Notes: a model not told the origin generated them from the sequence alone. DNA of 64,000 bases from Muribaculaceae bacterium (GCA_023663365.1 JAMPHP010000007.1:1-64000), one strand, 5' to 3'; shown: positions 9,157 through 18,498, counted from the stretch's first letter. Program-made: numbers and translations.

Positions 9157-10025
9157 GACAGTGCAGGCTTTGTAAATGTCATCGAGGACCAGCGGTCCAT
9201 CTCGGCCACCGCGACGGGCTCGAGGCCGACCTTTGCGGCGGCTTCCGCCACGATGGGGCGGTCGTCGACGTAGAAGCCGCTCACGGTGATCCGCGCGCCG
9301 GGCTTCATGGCGGCGGCGTAGCGTGCGATGTCGGCGGTGATGATGTTGCGGTTGATGTTTGCCAGGAAAACGTCGGCAAAGCCGGCGTAAGCCTCAAGTG
9401 CCGAGGCATCGCCTTCGATGATGGTTGCGGGGGCATCGGCAGGGAGGTTGAGGGCAAGGTTGTCGACGGCATTCGCAGCGGCGAAGGGGTCGATTTCGAT
9501 GCCTACGGCCTCTTTTGCCCCGAGCATGGTGGCAAGGATGGCGAGAATACCGGTGCCTGTGCCCATGTCGATCACATTCGCGCCCTCGACGTCGCCACCC
9601 TCGAGGAGCGACTGCATCATCAGGGTGGTGGTGGCATGGTGGCCGGTGCCGAAAGCCATGCGGGGGTCAATCACGATGTCGAAGCGCGCTTCGGGTACGT
9701 CGGTGTGGAAGCTGCTATGGACTGCCACCTGCCCGGCCACGACGATGGGCTTGAAGTAGTTGCGCTCCCACTCGCTGTTCCAGTCGCGTCCTTCCACGAA
9801 GGAAGCCTCGTGAGTAATCTCAACGGGGATTACACACTCGTCCACAGCGCTGCCGACGGCCTCTTCGGAGAAGAGAGCGGCAGGCACGTAGGCTGTCATT
9901 GCCGAGCCGTCGGGTGCGGGCTCGAAACTTTCGTATCCGGCCTCGGCGAGGGCTGCTGCGAGGAGGTCGCAGGCATCGTTGTTTGCGGGCTTGAGGTCGA
10001 ATACGACCTTATAGTAATCGTTCAT
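9153..10025 (-). CDS. prmA: Ribosomal protein L11 methyltransferase
   Basis: 290 residues, the family length. PrmA trimethylates ribosomal protein L11 using S-adenosylmethionine. Residues 125-130 (FGTGHH) and the SAM-binding loop DMGTGTG (153-159) are present, as are the acidic end of strand 2 (GIEIDPFA) and the LANINRN segment, the NPPY-like substrate site of this family. The N-terminal ~80 residues correspond to the L11-recognition domain. It lies upstream of, and overlaps, the outer-membrane protein gene. A -7-like box (CAAAGATA on the plus strand, 10049-10056) lies 24 bp upstream of the start. Confidence 0.93.
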   Translation of the reverse strand: MNDYYKVVFDLKPANNDACDLLAAALAEAGYESFEPAPDGSAMTAYVPAALFSEEAVGSAVDECVIPVEITHEASFVEGRDWNSEWERNYFKPIVVAGQVAVHSSFHTDVPEARFDIVIDPRMAFGTGHHATTTLMMQSLLEGGDVEGANVIDMGTGTGILAILATMLGAKEAVGIEIDPFAAANAVDNLALNLPADAPATIIEGDASALEAYAGFADVFLANINRNIITADIARYAAAMKPGARITVSGFYVDDRPIVAEAAAKVGLEPVAVAEMDRWSSMTFTKPALS

Positions 10026-10048
10026 CTGCTATGCAATTGTTTACACTG

Positions 10049-10056
10049 CAAAGATA
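10049..10056 (-). promoter_or_regulatory. Bacteroidetes -7 box, prmA promoter
   Basis: On the minus strand this reads TATCTTTG, a perfect TAnnTTTG element 24 bp before the prmA start codon. I see no clear TTTG at the -33 position, so the call is weaker than the others in this window. Confidence 0.5.
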
Positions 10057-10096
10057 AGCAAATTTTCACAAGTCGCCGCAATTTTTCACAAAGTGA

Positions 10097-10765
10097 TTAC
10101 TGCGCTTTGAGCTGGAAGCCCATGTACACGCCTTCGTAGGAGCTCAGGAGCGATGTGAGGGTCTTGAGAGTGGAGATGTTGAGCGACGACGATACTTTGG
10201 TGAGAATTTCGACGAGCTTGGTGGCATCGAAAGTGAGGTTGAGGGTCTTGCCGCTCTTGGTGGCGTGAGCCTTGAGGGAGCCGAGCTTCACCTTGCCGAA
10301 AGCGCTGAAGCTGAACACGAGGTTTTTGTTCTCGTCCTTAGCCACTGTGCCTTTGAGGGTGATGAGGCCCATCTTGAGGGTGAAGTTGTGCTGAGCATCG
10401 ACCACGAGGCTTGTCTTGGTGAGGCCGAGCTTCTTGTAGTAGGGCTCGAGCTTGCCTTGAAGAGTGGAAGCCGCAGCGGCACCTCCTACTTTCTTGAGGG
10501 CGTTGTCGCTCTCGAAGGATACGGCGGGAGAGGAGTAGTTCCAGGTGCCCACGAGGTCGTCGACAGAGAATTTGTCGTTTGCAGTTACGTTGCTCACGAA
10601 ACCGCCGATGGCGTCGAGGATGCCGCTGCCGGAGCCGCTCTCGGAGCTGCCGCTTTCGGAGCTGTTGCCGCCGAGGCCGTTGAGGAGTTCGCGGGGGTCG
10701 AAGGCCGCCGCAGAGCTTGCCCCGATCACGAGGGCTGCAATCAAACTGAGGATAAAGTGTTTCAT
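10097..10765 (-). CDS. DUF4923 family lipocalin-like protein
   Basis: 222 residues. A signal peptide (residues 1-21, cleaved near AAA-FDP) is followed by a Gly/Ser-rich linker (~30-50) and a predicted beta-rich domain with VDDLVGTWNYSSPAV and repeated strands, matching the Bacteroidales DUF4923 (lipocalin-like) family. The role is unknown; a periplasmic or outer-membrane-associated location is likely. It lies 71 bp upstream of prmA on the same strand. Confidence 0.75.
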   Translation of the reverse strand: MKHFILSLIAALVIGASSAAAFDPRELLNGLGGNSSESGSSESGSGSGILDAIGGFVSNVTANDKFSVDDLVGTWNYSSPAVSFESDNALKKVGGAAAASTLQGKLEPYYKKLGLTKTSLVVDAQHNFTLKMGLITLKGTVAKDENKNLVFSFSAFGKVKLGSLKAHATKSGKTLNLTFDATKLVEILTKVSSSLNISTLKTLTSLLSSYEGVYMGFQLKAQ

Positions 10766-10819
10766 AGTTATGCTGAGTGATGTTATAATGTTGAGCGACA
10801 GGTGTGTTAATTCATTCTA

Positions 10820-12847
10820 TTAAGATTTATTAACACGGGGGGGGGTAAAACCGTTGTCGATTTCGTGCATGAGATTGCTTTCGTCGTGCTCCTCTTTTAT
10901 TTCAGAGTCGACTTGCTGCCAAACGGAGTTGTTCGACTTGAACTCGGGCACAATGTGCTTCATCTCGGCCACAATGTCGTGCCCGCCGCCTGCGAGCACG
11001 CAGTCGCGCAGGCGCTTGAAGTGCTCGAGCACGTCGTCGTAGGCGTAGGTGCGCACGCGGGCTATCATGATTTTCTTGTGGTGAGTTGCTATGGTGGTCT
11101 CCTTTTCGTTGAGGAGTTCTTCGTAGAGCTTCTCGCCGGGTCGGAGGCCGGTCTCGATGATTTCGATGTCCTCGCCGGGCTTGAGACCCGAGAGCGAAAT
11201 CATGCGCACGGCCAGGTCCCATATTTTCACGGGCTGGCCCATGTCGAACACGAAAATCTCGCCGCCTTTACCCATCACACCGGCCTCAAGAACGAGCGAG
11301 CAGGCCTCGGGGATGGTCATGAAGTAGCGGATGATGTCGCGGTGCGTGATGGTGACGGGACCGCCTTGCTCTATCTGCTTGCGGAAGAGAGGTATTACGG
11401 ATCCGTTCGAGCCGAGCACGTTGCCGAAGCGGGTGGTGATGAAGCGGGTGGATGTCCTGTCGGCCTGCGAGCGGAGGTGGAAGAAGAGGCTCTGCACGTA
11501 GATTTCGGCGATGCGCTTGGATGCACCCATCACGTTGGTGGGGTTCACGGCCTTGTCGGTGGATACCATTACGAACTTCTCCACGCCATACTTCACCGAA
11601 AGGTCGGCTATATTCTTGGTGCCGAATACATTGGTGAGGACAGCTTCGGAGGGGTTGCGCTCCATCATCGGCACGTGCTTGTAGGCAGCGGCGTGGAACA
11701 CATAGCGCGGACGGTACTTGATGAAGGCGTGCTCCATGCGGTCGCGGTTGGTGACGTCGCCTATGAAGAGGTGTATCTTGATATTGGGGAACGAAGCCTC
11801 GAGCTCGAGCTGCATGTCGTGCATGGGAGTCTCGGCCTGGTCGAGGAGCACTATCTCGGCGGCTTCGAGCGAGGCGGCCTGGCGCACAATCTCGCTGCCG
11901 ATCGAGCCTGCGGCACCGGTGATCATCACCACCTGCCCCTTGATCACGCTGCGTATCATGGGGTTCTCGGTGCGGATAGGCTCGCGGCCGAGGAGGTCTT
12001 CGATGCGGATGTTGTGGACGTGAGTCGAGAGGTTGGGGAGCTGCTTGGCGTTGATGTCGAACTCCTCGACCTGGTTGAGCATGAGCAGCTTGATGTTGTT
12101 GCGGAGGAAAATGTCGGCAGTGCCGCTGCGCATGAGCTCAAGCTGAGTGGAGAGGAAGAGCAGGGAGTCGCATTTGTAGAACTCGAATACTTCCTTCACG
12201 GTGTCGGGGTCGAAGGCGACCACGGGGATGCCGTTGACGGTCGAGTCGATGTTGCGGGGCGATAGCGACAGTAGTGCCACGGGGTCGAAGCGGCCTTCAA
12301 ACTCGCTCTTGAGCGCCGAGGCCAGGAAGAAAGAGTTGATTGCCGAGCCAAGGACTATCACGCGAGTCTTTTTCTGCGACACGCCGGCCACCTGAAGGTA
12401 GAGATACTTGATTGCCAGACGCATGAGTAGCATGAGGGTGAAAGCCATCACGCCGATCACAAACACATTCCACAGGTTGAGGTAGAAGAAGCCGGCCACG
12501 AAGTAGGTGGCTATGGAGCCGGCGGCCAGAACAGCCGAAGCGCTCACCACCAGCAGCACGAGCTTGTAGGTGTCTTCGAGGGCCGACATGCGGATGATAT
12601 ACCGGCTTGTGCCAAGGAAGTGCACCATCAGAGCGTAGACCAAGAACTCAATCAGAGCGGCAGTGCCCGGGTGGAAGAAGAAACCGTCGCCGTAGCTCTC
12701 TTGTGCTCCGAAGGCAAAAGTGATGGAGCAGCAGAAGCCTATGAGGATAAGGTCTACGATGTAGACCATCCATTGCGGCGAGGGTTTGGCCACGAAGTTG
12801 CTTATCAACTTTGAATTGGCAAGCGCCTTGATTAATTTCTTTTTCAT
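10820..12847 (-). CDS. Membrane NDP-sugar 4,6-dehydratase (PglF/WbpM/CapD-like)
   Basis: 675 residues. Four hydrophobic segments (residues ~28-48, 63-80, 95-120, 126-150) precede a CoA-binding-like Rossmann region (160-290) and an extended SDR dehydratase domain with GAAGSIGSE at 311-319 and STDKAVNPTNVMGASK further on. Met replaces the usual SDR catalytic Tyr, as is normal in the PglF/WbpM subfamily. These inner-membrane enzymes make 4-keto-6-deoxy NDP-sugars for surface glycans or glycoprotein sugars. Monocistronic, with its own perfect promoter. The last codons contain a run of nine C on the coding strand (10837-10845), where slippage would change only the final few residues. Confidence 0.9.
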   Translation of the reverse strand: MKKKLIKALANSKLISNFVAKPSPQWMVYIVDLILIGFCCSITFAFGAQESYGDGFFFHPGTAALIEFLVYALMVHFLGTSRYIIRMSALEDTYKLVLLVVSASAVLAAGSIATYFVAGFFYLNLWNVFVIGVMAFTLMLLMRLAIKYLYLQVAGVSQKKTRVIVLGSAINSFFLASALKSEFEGRFDPVALLSLSPRNIDSTVNGIPVVAFDPDTVKEVFEFYKCDSLLFLSTQLELMRSGTADIFLRNNIKLLMLNQVEEFDINAKQLPNLSTHVHNIRIEDLLGREPIRTENPMIRSVIKGQVVMITGAAGSIGSEIVRQAASLEAAEIVLLDQAETPMHDMQLELEASFPNIKIHLFIGDVTNRDRMEHAFIKYRPRYVFHAAAYKHVPMMERNPSEAVLTNVFGTKNIADLSVKYGVEKFVMVSTDKAVNPTNVMGASKRIAEIYVQSLFFHLRSQADRTSTRFITTRFGNVLGSNGSVIPLFRKQIEQGGPVTITHRDIIRYFMTIPEACSLVLEAGVMGKGGEIFVFDMGQPVKIWDLAVRMISLSGLKPGEDIEIIETGLRPGEKLYEELLNEKETTIATHHKKIMIARVRTYAYDDVLEHFKRLRDCVLAGGGHDIVAEMKHIVPEFKSNNSVWQQVDSEIKEEHDESNLMHEIDNGFTPPRVNKS

Positions 12848-12918
12848 GCCTTATGATTGGTTTATTCAGTACAATATACTTTCCACTTACAATAAGCAGA
12901 GGCGATAAAACGCGAGCG

Positions 12919-12950
12919 CAAAGTTACATAATTTATGCCGCAACTGCAAA
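12919..12950 (-). promoter_or_regulatory. Bacteroidetes promoter of the NDP-sugar dehydratase
   Basis: On the minus strand TTTG (12950-12947) is followed after exactly 20 bp by TAACTTTG (12926-12919), matching TTTG/N19-21/TAnnTTTG. The start codon lies 71 bp downstream. Confidence 0.8.
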
Positions 12951-12985
12951 TTTAATGCCGGGCCGGCAGCAAAAAGGACCCGGGT

Positions 12986-13017
12986 CTTGGCTGTTTTGCG
13001 CATTTTTCTTAATTTTG
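12986..13017 (+). promoter_or_regulatory. Probable promoter of the PASTA-rluD-aroE run
   Basis: TAATTTTG (13010-13017) fits TAnnTTTG and is preceded after 20 bp by CTTG (12986-12989), a one-mismatch -33 element. The PASTA gene starts at 13055. It is divergent from the dehydratase promoter. Confidence 0.6.
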
Positions 13018-13054
13018 CAATGCGGGAAGCCTACATAGCCCCGCGCCGCCCTCA

Positions 13055-13681
13055 ATGTCGAAATTGAAAGATTTTTATAAGAAACATCCTCTTGTCAGCC
13101 ACATAGTGTTTATCATCGTGGCAGCGCTGCTGCTGCTGTGGTGTGTGCTTCTGTGGCTCGACCACTGGACCATGCACGGCTCCACGGCCATAGTGCCGCA
13201 GGTGAAGAGCAAGTCGTATAGCGAAGCCGCCTCCATCCTGGCCGCCAACGGCCTCTCAATAGAGATTTCCGACTCTATCTACGACCGCAAGCTGGCTCCC
13301 GGCTCGGTGGTTGAGTCGTGGCCCAAGGCAGGTGCGGTGGTGAAGGCCGGCCGGCAGGTCTACGTGACCGTGACAGCCTTCTCACCCAAGCAGGTGACCA
13401 TCTCCATGCCCTTGACGGGCAATGTGTCGTCGCGCCAGGCCATGTCGTATCTCCGCGGCATAGGCATCAGCGACATTCGTATAGAGCATGTGCCCTCGGA
13501 GTATGCCGACCTTGTGCTCGGGGCAAAATACGGCGACACCCCCATCACGGTTGGCTCGGTGATCCCCGTGACATCGACCGTGACCCTGAGTGTGGGTATG
13601 CCCTACGCCGCCGAAGATGATACCGACAGCATCGACGAGGAAATCGACTCGGCTGTAGCCGACGCTTTTACCTTTGAATGA
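13055..13681 (+). CDS. Membrane-anchored PASTA-domain protein
   Basis: 208 residues. One transmembrane helix (~residues 14-36) is followed by PASTA-like repeats at about 42-108 and 110-180 (VPQVKSKSYSEAASILAANGL, GSVVESWPKAGAVVKAGRQV) and an acidic tail. PASTA domains bind muropeptides or act as spacers in cell-wall proteins; in Bacteroidetes such proteins sit next to rluD, as here. There is no kinase or transpeptidase domain. The stop overlaps the start of the pseudouridine synthase gene (ATGA at 13678-13681), so the two are coupled. The biological role in Gram-negative Bacteroidetes is not established. Confidence 0.85.
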   Translation: MSKLKDFYKKHPLVSHIVFIIVAALLLLWCVLLWLDHWTMHGSTAIVPQVKSKSYSEAASILAANGLSIEISDSIYDRKLAPGSVVESWPKAGAVVKAGRQVYVTVTAFSPKQVTISMPLTGNVSSRQAMSYLRGIGISDIRIEHVPSEYADLVLGAKYGDTPITVGSVIPVTSTVTLSVGMPYAAEDDTDSIDEEIDSAVADAFTFE

Positions 13682-14766
13682 TGGATGAGATAAACGACAT
13701 CATCGACGAGCAGAGCCGCCCCGACGACGACAAGGTGGTGGAAATCGACGGCAACGAGTACTTCGAGCATTTCCGCTTTGTGGCCGACAAAGGGCAGGAG
13801 CTCCTGCGTGTGGATAAATTTCTGGTGCTGAGGCTGCAGAAATCCTCGCGCAACCGCATCCAGCAGGCAGCCGAGGCCGGCTGCATCCTGGCCAACGGCA
13901 AGCCCGTGAAGAGCAACTACCGTGTGAAGCCCCTCGACCTGATCCAGGTGGTGATGGACCGCCCGCGCTACGAGTGCGAGATTGTGGCTCAGGATATTCC
14001 GCTCGACATAGTATATGAGGACCGTCATGTGCTGGTGGTCAACAAGCCTGCCGGCCTGGTGGTGCATCCCGGGCACGGCAACTACGACGGTACGCTCGTC
14101 AACGCCCTTGCATGGCACTTCCGCGATACCCCCGACTACGATGTCAATGACCCGCGCCTGGGTCTGGTACATCGTATCGACAAAGATACTTCCGGCCTCC
14201 TTGTGGTGGCAAAGACTCCCGATGCCAAGACCGACCTCGGGCGTCAGTTCTTCAACAAGACCACCAAGCGCGAGTATGTGGCCGTGGTGTGGGGGCGGCC
14301 CGACCCCGCCGATGGCACCGTAGCCACTAACATTGGCCGCAACCCCAAGGACCGCCTGCAGATGACTACATTCCCCCTCGACGGCCCCGAAGGCAAGCGT
14401 GCCGTGACGCACTACAGCACTATCGAGCCGCTGGGGCACCTCTCGGTGGTGAAATGCGTGCTTGAGACTGGCCGCACCCATCAGATCCGCGTGCACATGC
14501 GCTCGCTGGGGCATCCGCTCTTCAATGATGCCCGCTACGGCGGCGACAAAATCCTTCGCGGAGTGCAGTCATCGTCGTATCAGGCGTTTATAAACAATTG
14601 CTTCGCGCTCTGCCCGCGCCAGGCGCTTCACGCCCGCACCCTCGGCTTCCGGCACCCGCACACGGGCGAGGAGATGTTCTTCACCGCCGAAGTTCCTGCC
14701 GACATGACGGCGCTCATAGAGCGCTGGCGCGTCTACGCTCAGGGCAGCACACACAGCAGGCCATGA
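13678..14766 (+). CDS. rluD: RluD-family 23S rRNA pseudouridine synthase
   Basis: 362 residues. An S4 RNA-binding domain (~residues 40-95, LRVDKFLVLRLQKSSRNRIQ) precedes the RluA-type catalytic domain with HRIDKDTSG at 165-173, the catalytic Asp being 168. The enzyme isomerises uridines in 23S rRNA helix 69 (RluD subgroup inferred from architecture). The acidic N-terminal extension of ~30 residues is common in Bacteroidetes homologues. It is coupled by ATGA overlaps to the PASTA gene upstream and to aroE downstream (14763-14766). Confidence 0.9.
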   Translation: MMDEINDIIDEQSRPDDDKVVEIDGNEYFEHFRFVADKGQELLRVDKFLVLRLQKSSRNRIQQAAEAGCILANGKPVKSNYRVKPLDLIQVVMDRPRYECEIVAQDIPLDIVYEDRHVLVVNKPAGLVVHPGHGNYDGTLVNALAWHFRDTPDYDVNDPRLGLVHRIDKDTSGLLVVAKTPDAKTDLGRQFFNKTTKREYVAVVWGRPDPADGTVATNIGRNPKDRLQMTTFPLDGPEGKRAVTHYSTIEPLGHLSVVKCVLETGRTHQIRVHMRSLGHPLFNDARYGGDKILRGVQSSSYQAFINNCFALCPRQALHARTLGFRHPHTGEEMFFTAEVPADMTALIERWRVYAQGSTHSRP

Positions 14767-15545
14767 ACCCATCTGAACATATACCCGCCGACTATGGCCT
14801 GATAGGCCGCCCGCTCGGCCACTCGCAGTCGAAAGCCTTCTTCACCGCGCTCTTCGCCGCACGAGGCAGCTCCGAGGTCTACGCCAATTTTGAGTTGTCC
14901 GAGCTCACGCCTGCGGCCCTCTACGGGCTTGTGCTCCTCAACCCGCGCCTGAAGGGCTTCAATGTGACAGCACCTTATAAAGAGGAGATTATGAACTACC
15001 TCGACCGCCTCAGCCCCGAGGCCGAGCGCGTGGAGGCTGTCAACACAGTGAAGGTAATCCGCTCCGAGGATGGCCGTGTGCTTGCCCTCGAGGGCTACAA
15101 CACCGATGTTGAGGGCTTCCGCGAGAGCGTCAGTCCTATGTGCGCCCGCCTCACCCCGGAGCAGGGAGCGCTCGTGCTTGGCACAGGCGGTGCCTCCAAG
15201 GCCGTCGTGGCTGCTCTTGCCACGCTCGGAGTGCCATCTCTGCGGGTGTCGCGAACAAAGGTGGGCGACGGCATCGTGGACTACGGCAGCATCGACGAGG
15301 CTCTGCTGCGCCGGATGCCGCTGGTAGTCAATGCCACGCCTGCGGGCACGTGGCCGAATACCGAAAGCTGCCCGCCCTTCCCCTACGGGCTTTTGACAGA
15401 AGCCTGCATGTGCCACGACCTCGTGTACAATCCTGCCGAGACCACCTTCATGCGCCTTGCCCGAGAGCGTGGCGCCGAGGTGAAGAATGGCCTTGATATG
15501 CTTCACGGCCAGGCGCTTGCGTCGCTTAAGATATGGAATAAATAG
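14763..15545 (+). CDS. aroE: Shikimate dehydrogenase
   Basis: 260 residues with the start at ATG 14763, chosen because it overlaps the rluD stop and gives the canonical N-terminus YGLIGRPLGHSQSK; a longer open frame upstream lies inside rluD and is not homologous. GHSQSK (19-24) binds shikimate, and Lys73 in NVTAPYK is the catalytic lysine. The NADP-binding loop VLGTGGASKA follows near residue 138, and NGLDMLHGQA closes the C-terminus. The enzyme reduces 3-dehydroshikimate in aromatic amino acid synthesis. Confidence 0.95.
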   Translation: MNPSEHIPADYGLIGRPLGHSQSKAFFTALFAARGSSEVYANFELSELTPAALYGLVLLNPRLKGFNVTAPYKEEIMNYLDRLSPEAERVEAVNTVKVIRSEDGRVLALEGYNTDVEGFRESVSPMCARLTPEQGALVLGTGGASKAVVAALATLGVPSLRVSRTKVGDGIVDYGSIDEALLRRMPLVVNATPAGTWPNTESCPPFPYGLLTEACMCHDLVYNPAETTFMRLARERGAEVKNGLDMLHGQALASLKIWNK

Positions 15546-15560
15546 TTTTATTTAATAGAT

Positions 15561-16508
15561 ATGAAACAAACTGCTCTTGCCGTATATATCGCGCTTATAG
15601 CGCTGATACTCTTCCCTTTCGGGATGTTCGGCCTGCCGCAGGTATCGGCGCCGATAGCGCTGCTTTGCGGCCTCATTTTCGCATTTGTATTTCCCAATCC
15701 CTGCCCCAAGTTCAATAAAAAGACCTCCAAGTACTTGCTGCAGGTTGCCGTGGTGTGCCTGGGCTTCAATATGAACCTTCAGGAGTCGCTCAAGTCGGGC
15801 TCCGAGGGTATGCTCTTCACCGTGGTGTCGGTGGTGGGCGTGATGGCTCTCGGTGTGCTGCTGGGCTACTGGCTGCATATCAACCGCAAGACGGCCTACC
15901 TGATATCGTCGGGCACAGCCATCTGCGGCGGCAGTGCGATAGCTGCCGTTGGCCCGGTGGTGAAGGCCGACAGCGACGAGATGGCCGTTTCGCTCGGTGT
16001 GATTTTTATCCTCAACTCCATCGCCCTCTTCATCTTCCCGCCTCTTGGCCATGCCCTTGAGATGACGCAGCAGCAGTTCGGCACCTGGGCTGCCATCGCC
16101 ATCCACGACACCTCGTCGGTGGTCGGCGCCGGTGAGATATTCGGCGAGGAGGCCCTTCAGATTGCCACCCTCATCAAGCTCACCCGTGCGCTGTGGATCA
16201 TACCTCTGGCGCTCGTGACGATGTTTATCTTCCGCGACAAGACTGCCAAGATTTCCATACCCTGGTTTATCTTCATCTTTGTGCTTGCCATGGTGGTGAA
16301 CACATACGTGGCACTGCCGGCATGGTTCACCACGGCTATGGTGTGGATTGCCAAGCGCGGCATGGTAGTGACCCTCTTCATGATCGGCGCCTCGCTCTCG
16401 ATGGCCTCCATCAGGCAAGTGGGCGTGAAGCCCCTGCTTCAGGCCGTGATACTTTGGGTGGTAATCAGTGTGTCGTCGCTCTTTGTGGTGATGAATACAG
16501 TCGCCTGA
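15561..16508 (+). CDS. YeiH-family putative sulfate exporter (UPF0324)
   Basis: 315 residues with about ten hydrophobic helices and the family signature ISSGTAICGGSAIAAVGPVV near residue 115, plus the conserved AIHDTSSVVGA segment near 182 and the TLIKLTRALWI segment near 205. YeiH proteins are inner-membrane carriers with proposed sulfate or sulfonate export activity; the substrate here is not known. It lies 15 bp after aroE and 7 bp before comEC. Confidence 0.88.
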   Translation: MKQTALAVYIALIALILFPFGMFGLPQVSAPIALLCGLIFAFVFPNPCPKFNKKTSKYLLQVAVVCLGFNMNLQESLKSGSEGMLFTVVSVVGVMALGVLLGYWLHINRKTAYLISSGTAICGGSAIAAVGPVVKADSDEMAVSLGVIFILNSIALFIFPPLGHALEMTQQQFGTWAAIAIHDTSSVVGAGEIFGEEALQIATLIKLTRALWIIPLALVTMFIFRDKTAKISIPWFIFIFVLAMVVNTYVALPAWFTTAMVWIAKRGMVVTLFMIGASLSMASIRQVGVKPLLQAVILWVVISVSSLFVVMNTVA

Positions 16509-16515
16509 GACCTTT

Positions 16516-18498
16516 ATGACCCTTCCGCCGGCCCTTCGTGCGCCTTCGCTGCTTCTTGCGGCAGGCGCTCTCGCGGGCGTGACGGCGGCATCGGCGCAGT
16601 CGTGGCCCGAATATTCCGCGGGGATATTCACAGCCGTGGCTGCACTCTTCATATTCAGGAATATGCGAGGTGCCGTGGCTGTCTTTGCCGCGGCCTTCGG
16701 TCTGGTGTATCTCTCTGCGATGGCCGACAGACCGCCTGAGACCGTGCTTTCCGGCGAGCCGGTGCAACTGAGGGCGCGAATAGAGAGCGCACGCTGCGGC
16801 GAGCGCTCACAGAGGGCCATAGCCACGGTATGCGGCCGGGAGACGCCGTTCAGGCTCGAGCTGACGCTTACCGACCTCACACCCGAGCTCTTTCCCGGCG
16901 ACATCGTGGAGCTGCATACCACGCTGCGACCCGCCGACCGCTATGCTCACATCCCGCATACGCGCATGGTGGCGCAGACGGCGCGTGCCGCACGTGTGTC
17001 GGCCTGCGCCGTGCTCACCCCGGCCGACATCCGCATAGCGGGTCGTGCCAATGGGCTCCGCTACCGCTCCGAAGAGCTTAGGCGCACTCTTGCCGATGCT
17101 CTCTTTGCCTCGCGCCTTGCGCCGGAAGTATCGCGCACCCTCGCCGCGGCATGTCTTGGCGGCGACTATCTCGGCGGCGATGAGCTGCACACCTACCGCA
17201 GTGCCGGCCTGGCACACCTCTTCTGTGTGAGCGGCTTCCATGTGGGTGTGCTGGCGGGCTTTATAGGTGTGTTGCTGTGGCCGCTCCGCTTGTGGCGCGG
17301 TAGCCGTGGCTGGCACAGGCCGCTGATGCTCCTGTGCGTGTGGCTCTATGCAGCCGTGACGGGCTTCTCGCCCTCGGTGATGCGTGCCGCCGCCATGATT
17401 ACGTGCTACTTCGCCGCGCGAGCCATGCAGCGAGGCAATACCTCGGTCAATGCTCTGTGCCTCGCTTTCTTCGCAGTGCTTCTGCTGTCGCCCTACAGCC
17501 TCTATTCCGCGGGCTTTCAGCTCTCTTTTGCGGCGGCGACATCGCTGCTGCTGTTTGCCCGGCGGCTAAATCCGGTGCCTGAGCGGCATACCCGCCTCCA
17601 CAGCGCCGCCGCTCTGCTTGCGGTGCCGCTCGCGGCCATGCTCGGCACCATGCCTGTGATGCTTGTGTGGTTTCACAGCGTGCCGCTCACCTCAGTGCCG
17701 GCCAATGCCATGGCCGCGCTGCTCTTCGCACCGCTGATATATGCGGGCATGGCTTCGGTCGTGACCGGCTGGGAGTGGCTTGCCTCGCTGAGCCGATGGC
17801 TGCATCGCCTGCTCGACGGCACGGCTGCCTTCTGGGCCGATATAAACGACAGCATGGCGTACAGCCCGCCTGCGTCGACGGTCGCCGTGGCTGCTCTTGT
17901 GGTTGCTCTTGCAGCTTTGGCGGCTCTGATGCACATGCCCGGCTGGAAGGCACGCAGCCTGGCCGCCGGGGTGGGGGTGATCGGCGTACTTGTATCGGCA
18001 TGTGCGCCAACGGGGTCGCCTGAAGGCGGGCTATATGCCGACAGCGCCGGCACGGGCACTGTGCTCCTTGCCATTGATGGCGGTAAAGCCTGCCGCATAG
18101 TGCTCGATGGAGGCAAGGCCGAGGCATCGACATTGGCTTTCGACAATATCTGCCGGGCCCGGGGGATAGTGGCTGAAAGCAGCCCCGGGGGTGATTTCGA
18201 CTTAGGCACGGCCAAGCGCACCGGCAGCAGGATAGAGGTTTGCGGGCTGAGTATTGCTGTGGCGGATAAGGAAGCGCCTTTGCCCGGTGCTGCCGACATC
18301 CTTTTTGTGAGTCGGACTTACCGCGGCGATTTTGAGCAGTGTGCCGAAGCAGTGCGGCCGCGTGCGGTGCTCCTTTCGGCAAGCGCACCCGCCGGGCTGC
18401 GGGCTCGGGTGGCCGACGCCTGCCGCCGACGCGGGCTCGCTTACCACAATCTGCTCATGGAGGCTGCGGATCTTAGCTTCGCGACTTCGGCAGAATGA
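16516..18498 (+). CDS. ComEC/Rec2-family competence protein
   Basis: 660 residues, shorter than the classic ~770-residue ComEC. An N-terminal pair of hydrophobic segments and an OB-like DUF4131 region (~60-170) lead into the Competence domain with GGDYLGGDELHTYRSAGLAHLFCVSGFHVGV near residue 214 and many membrane helices to ~485. The C-terminal ~160 residues occupy the place of the metallo-beta-lactamase-like domain but show no HxHxDH motif, so a nuclease function looks lost. ComEC forms the inner-membrane channel for DNA uptake. Its last 26 bases overlap convergently with the 3' end of dnaG. Confidence 0.85.
   Translation: MTLPPALRAPSLLLAAGALAGVTAASAQSWPEYSAGIFTAVAALFIFRNMRGAVAVFAAAFGLVYLSAMADRPPETVLSGEPVQLRARIESARCGERSQRAIATVCGRETPFRLELTLTDLTPELFPGDIVELHTTLRPADRYAHIPHTRMVAQTARAARVSACAVLTPADIRIAGRANGLRYRSEELRRTLADALFASRLAPEVSRTLAAACLGGDYLGGDELHTYRSAGLAHLFCVSGFHVGVLAGFIGVLLWPLRLWRGSRGWHRPLMLLCVWLYAAVTGFSPSVMRAAAMITCYFAARAMQRGNTSVNALCLAFFAVLLLSPYSLYSAGFQLSFAAATSLLLFARRLNPVPERHTRLHSAAALLAVPLAAMLGTMPVMLVWFHSVPLTSVPANAMAALLFAPLIYAGMASVVTGWEWLASLSRWLHRLLDGTAAFWADINDSMAYSPPASTVAVAALVVALAALAALMHMPGWKARSLAAGVGVIGVLVSACAPTGSPEGGLYADSAGTGTVLLAIDGGKACRIVLDGGKAEASTLAFDNICRARGIVAESSPGGDFDLGTAKRTGSRIEVCGLSIAVADKEAPLPGAADILFVSRTYRGDFEQCAEAVRPRAVLLSASAPAGLRARVADACRRRGLAYHNLLMEAADLSFATSAE

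Noticed and set aside
10865-12265. Plus-strand open frame of 466 codons opposite the NDP-sugar dehydratase gene
   Set aside because: Antisense shadow of a well-supported gene; no recognisable motif.
14598-14762. N-terminal extension of aroE
   Set aside because: Lies inside rluD in another frame; the ATG at 14763 gives the canonical shikimate dehydrogenase N-terminus.
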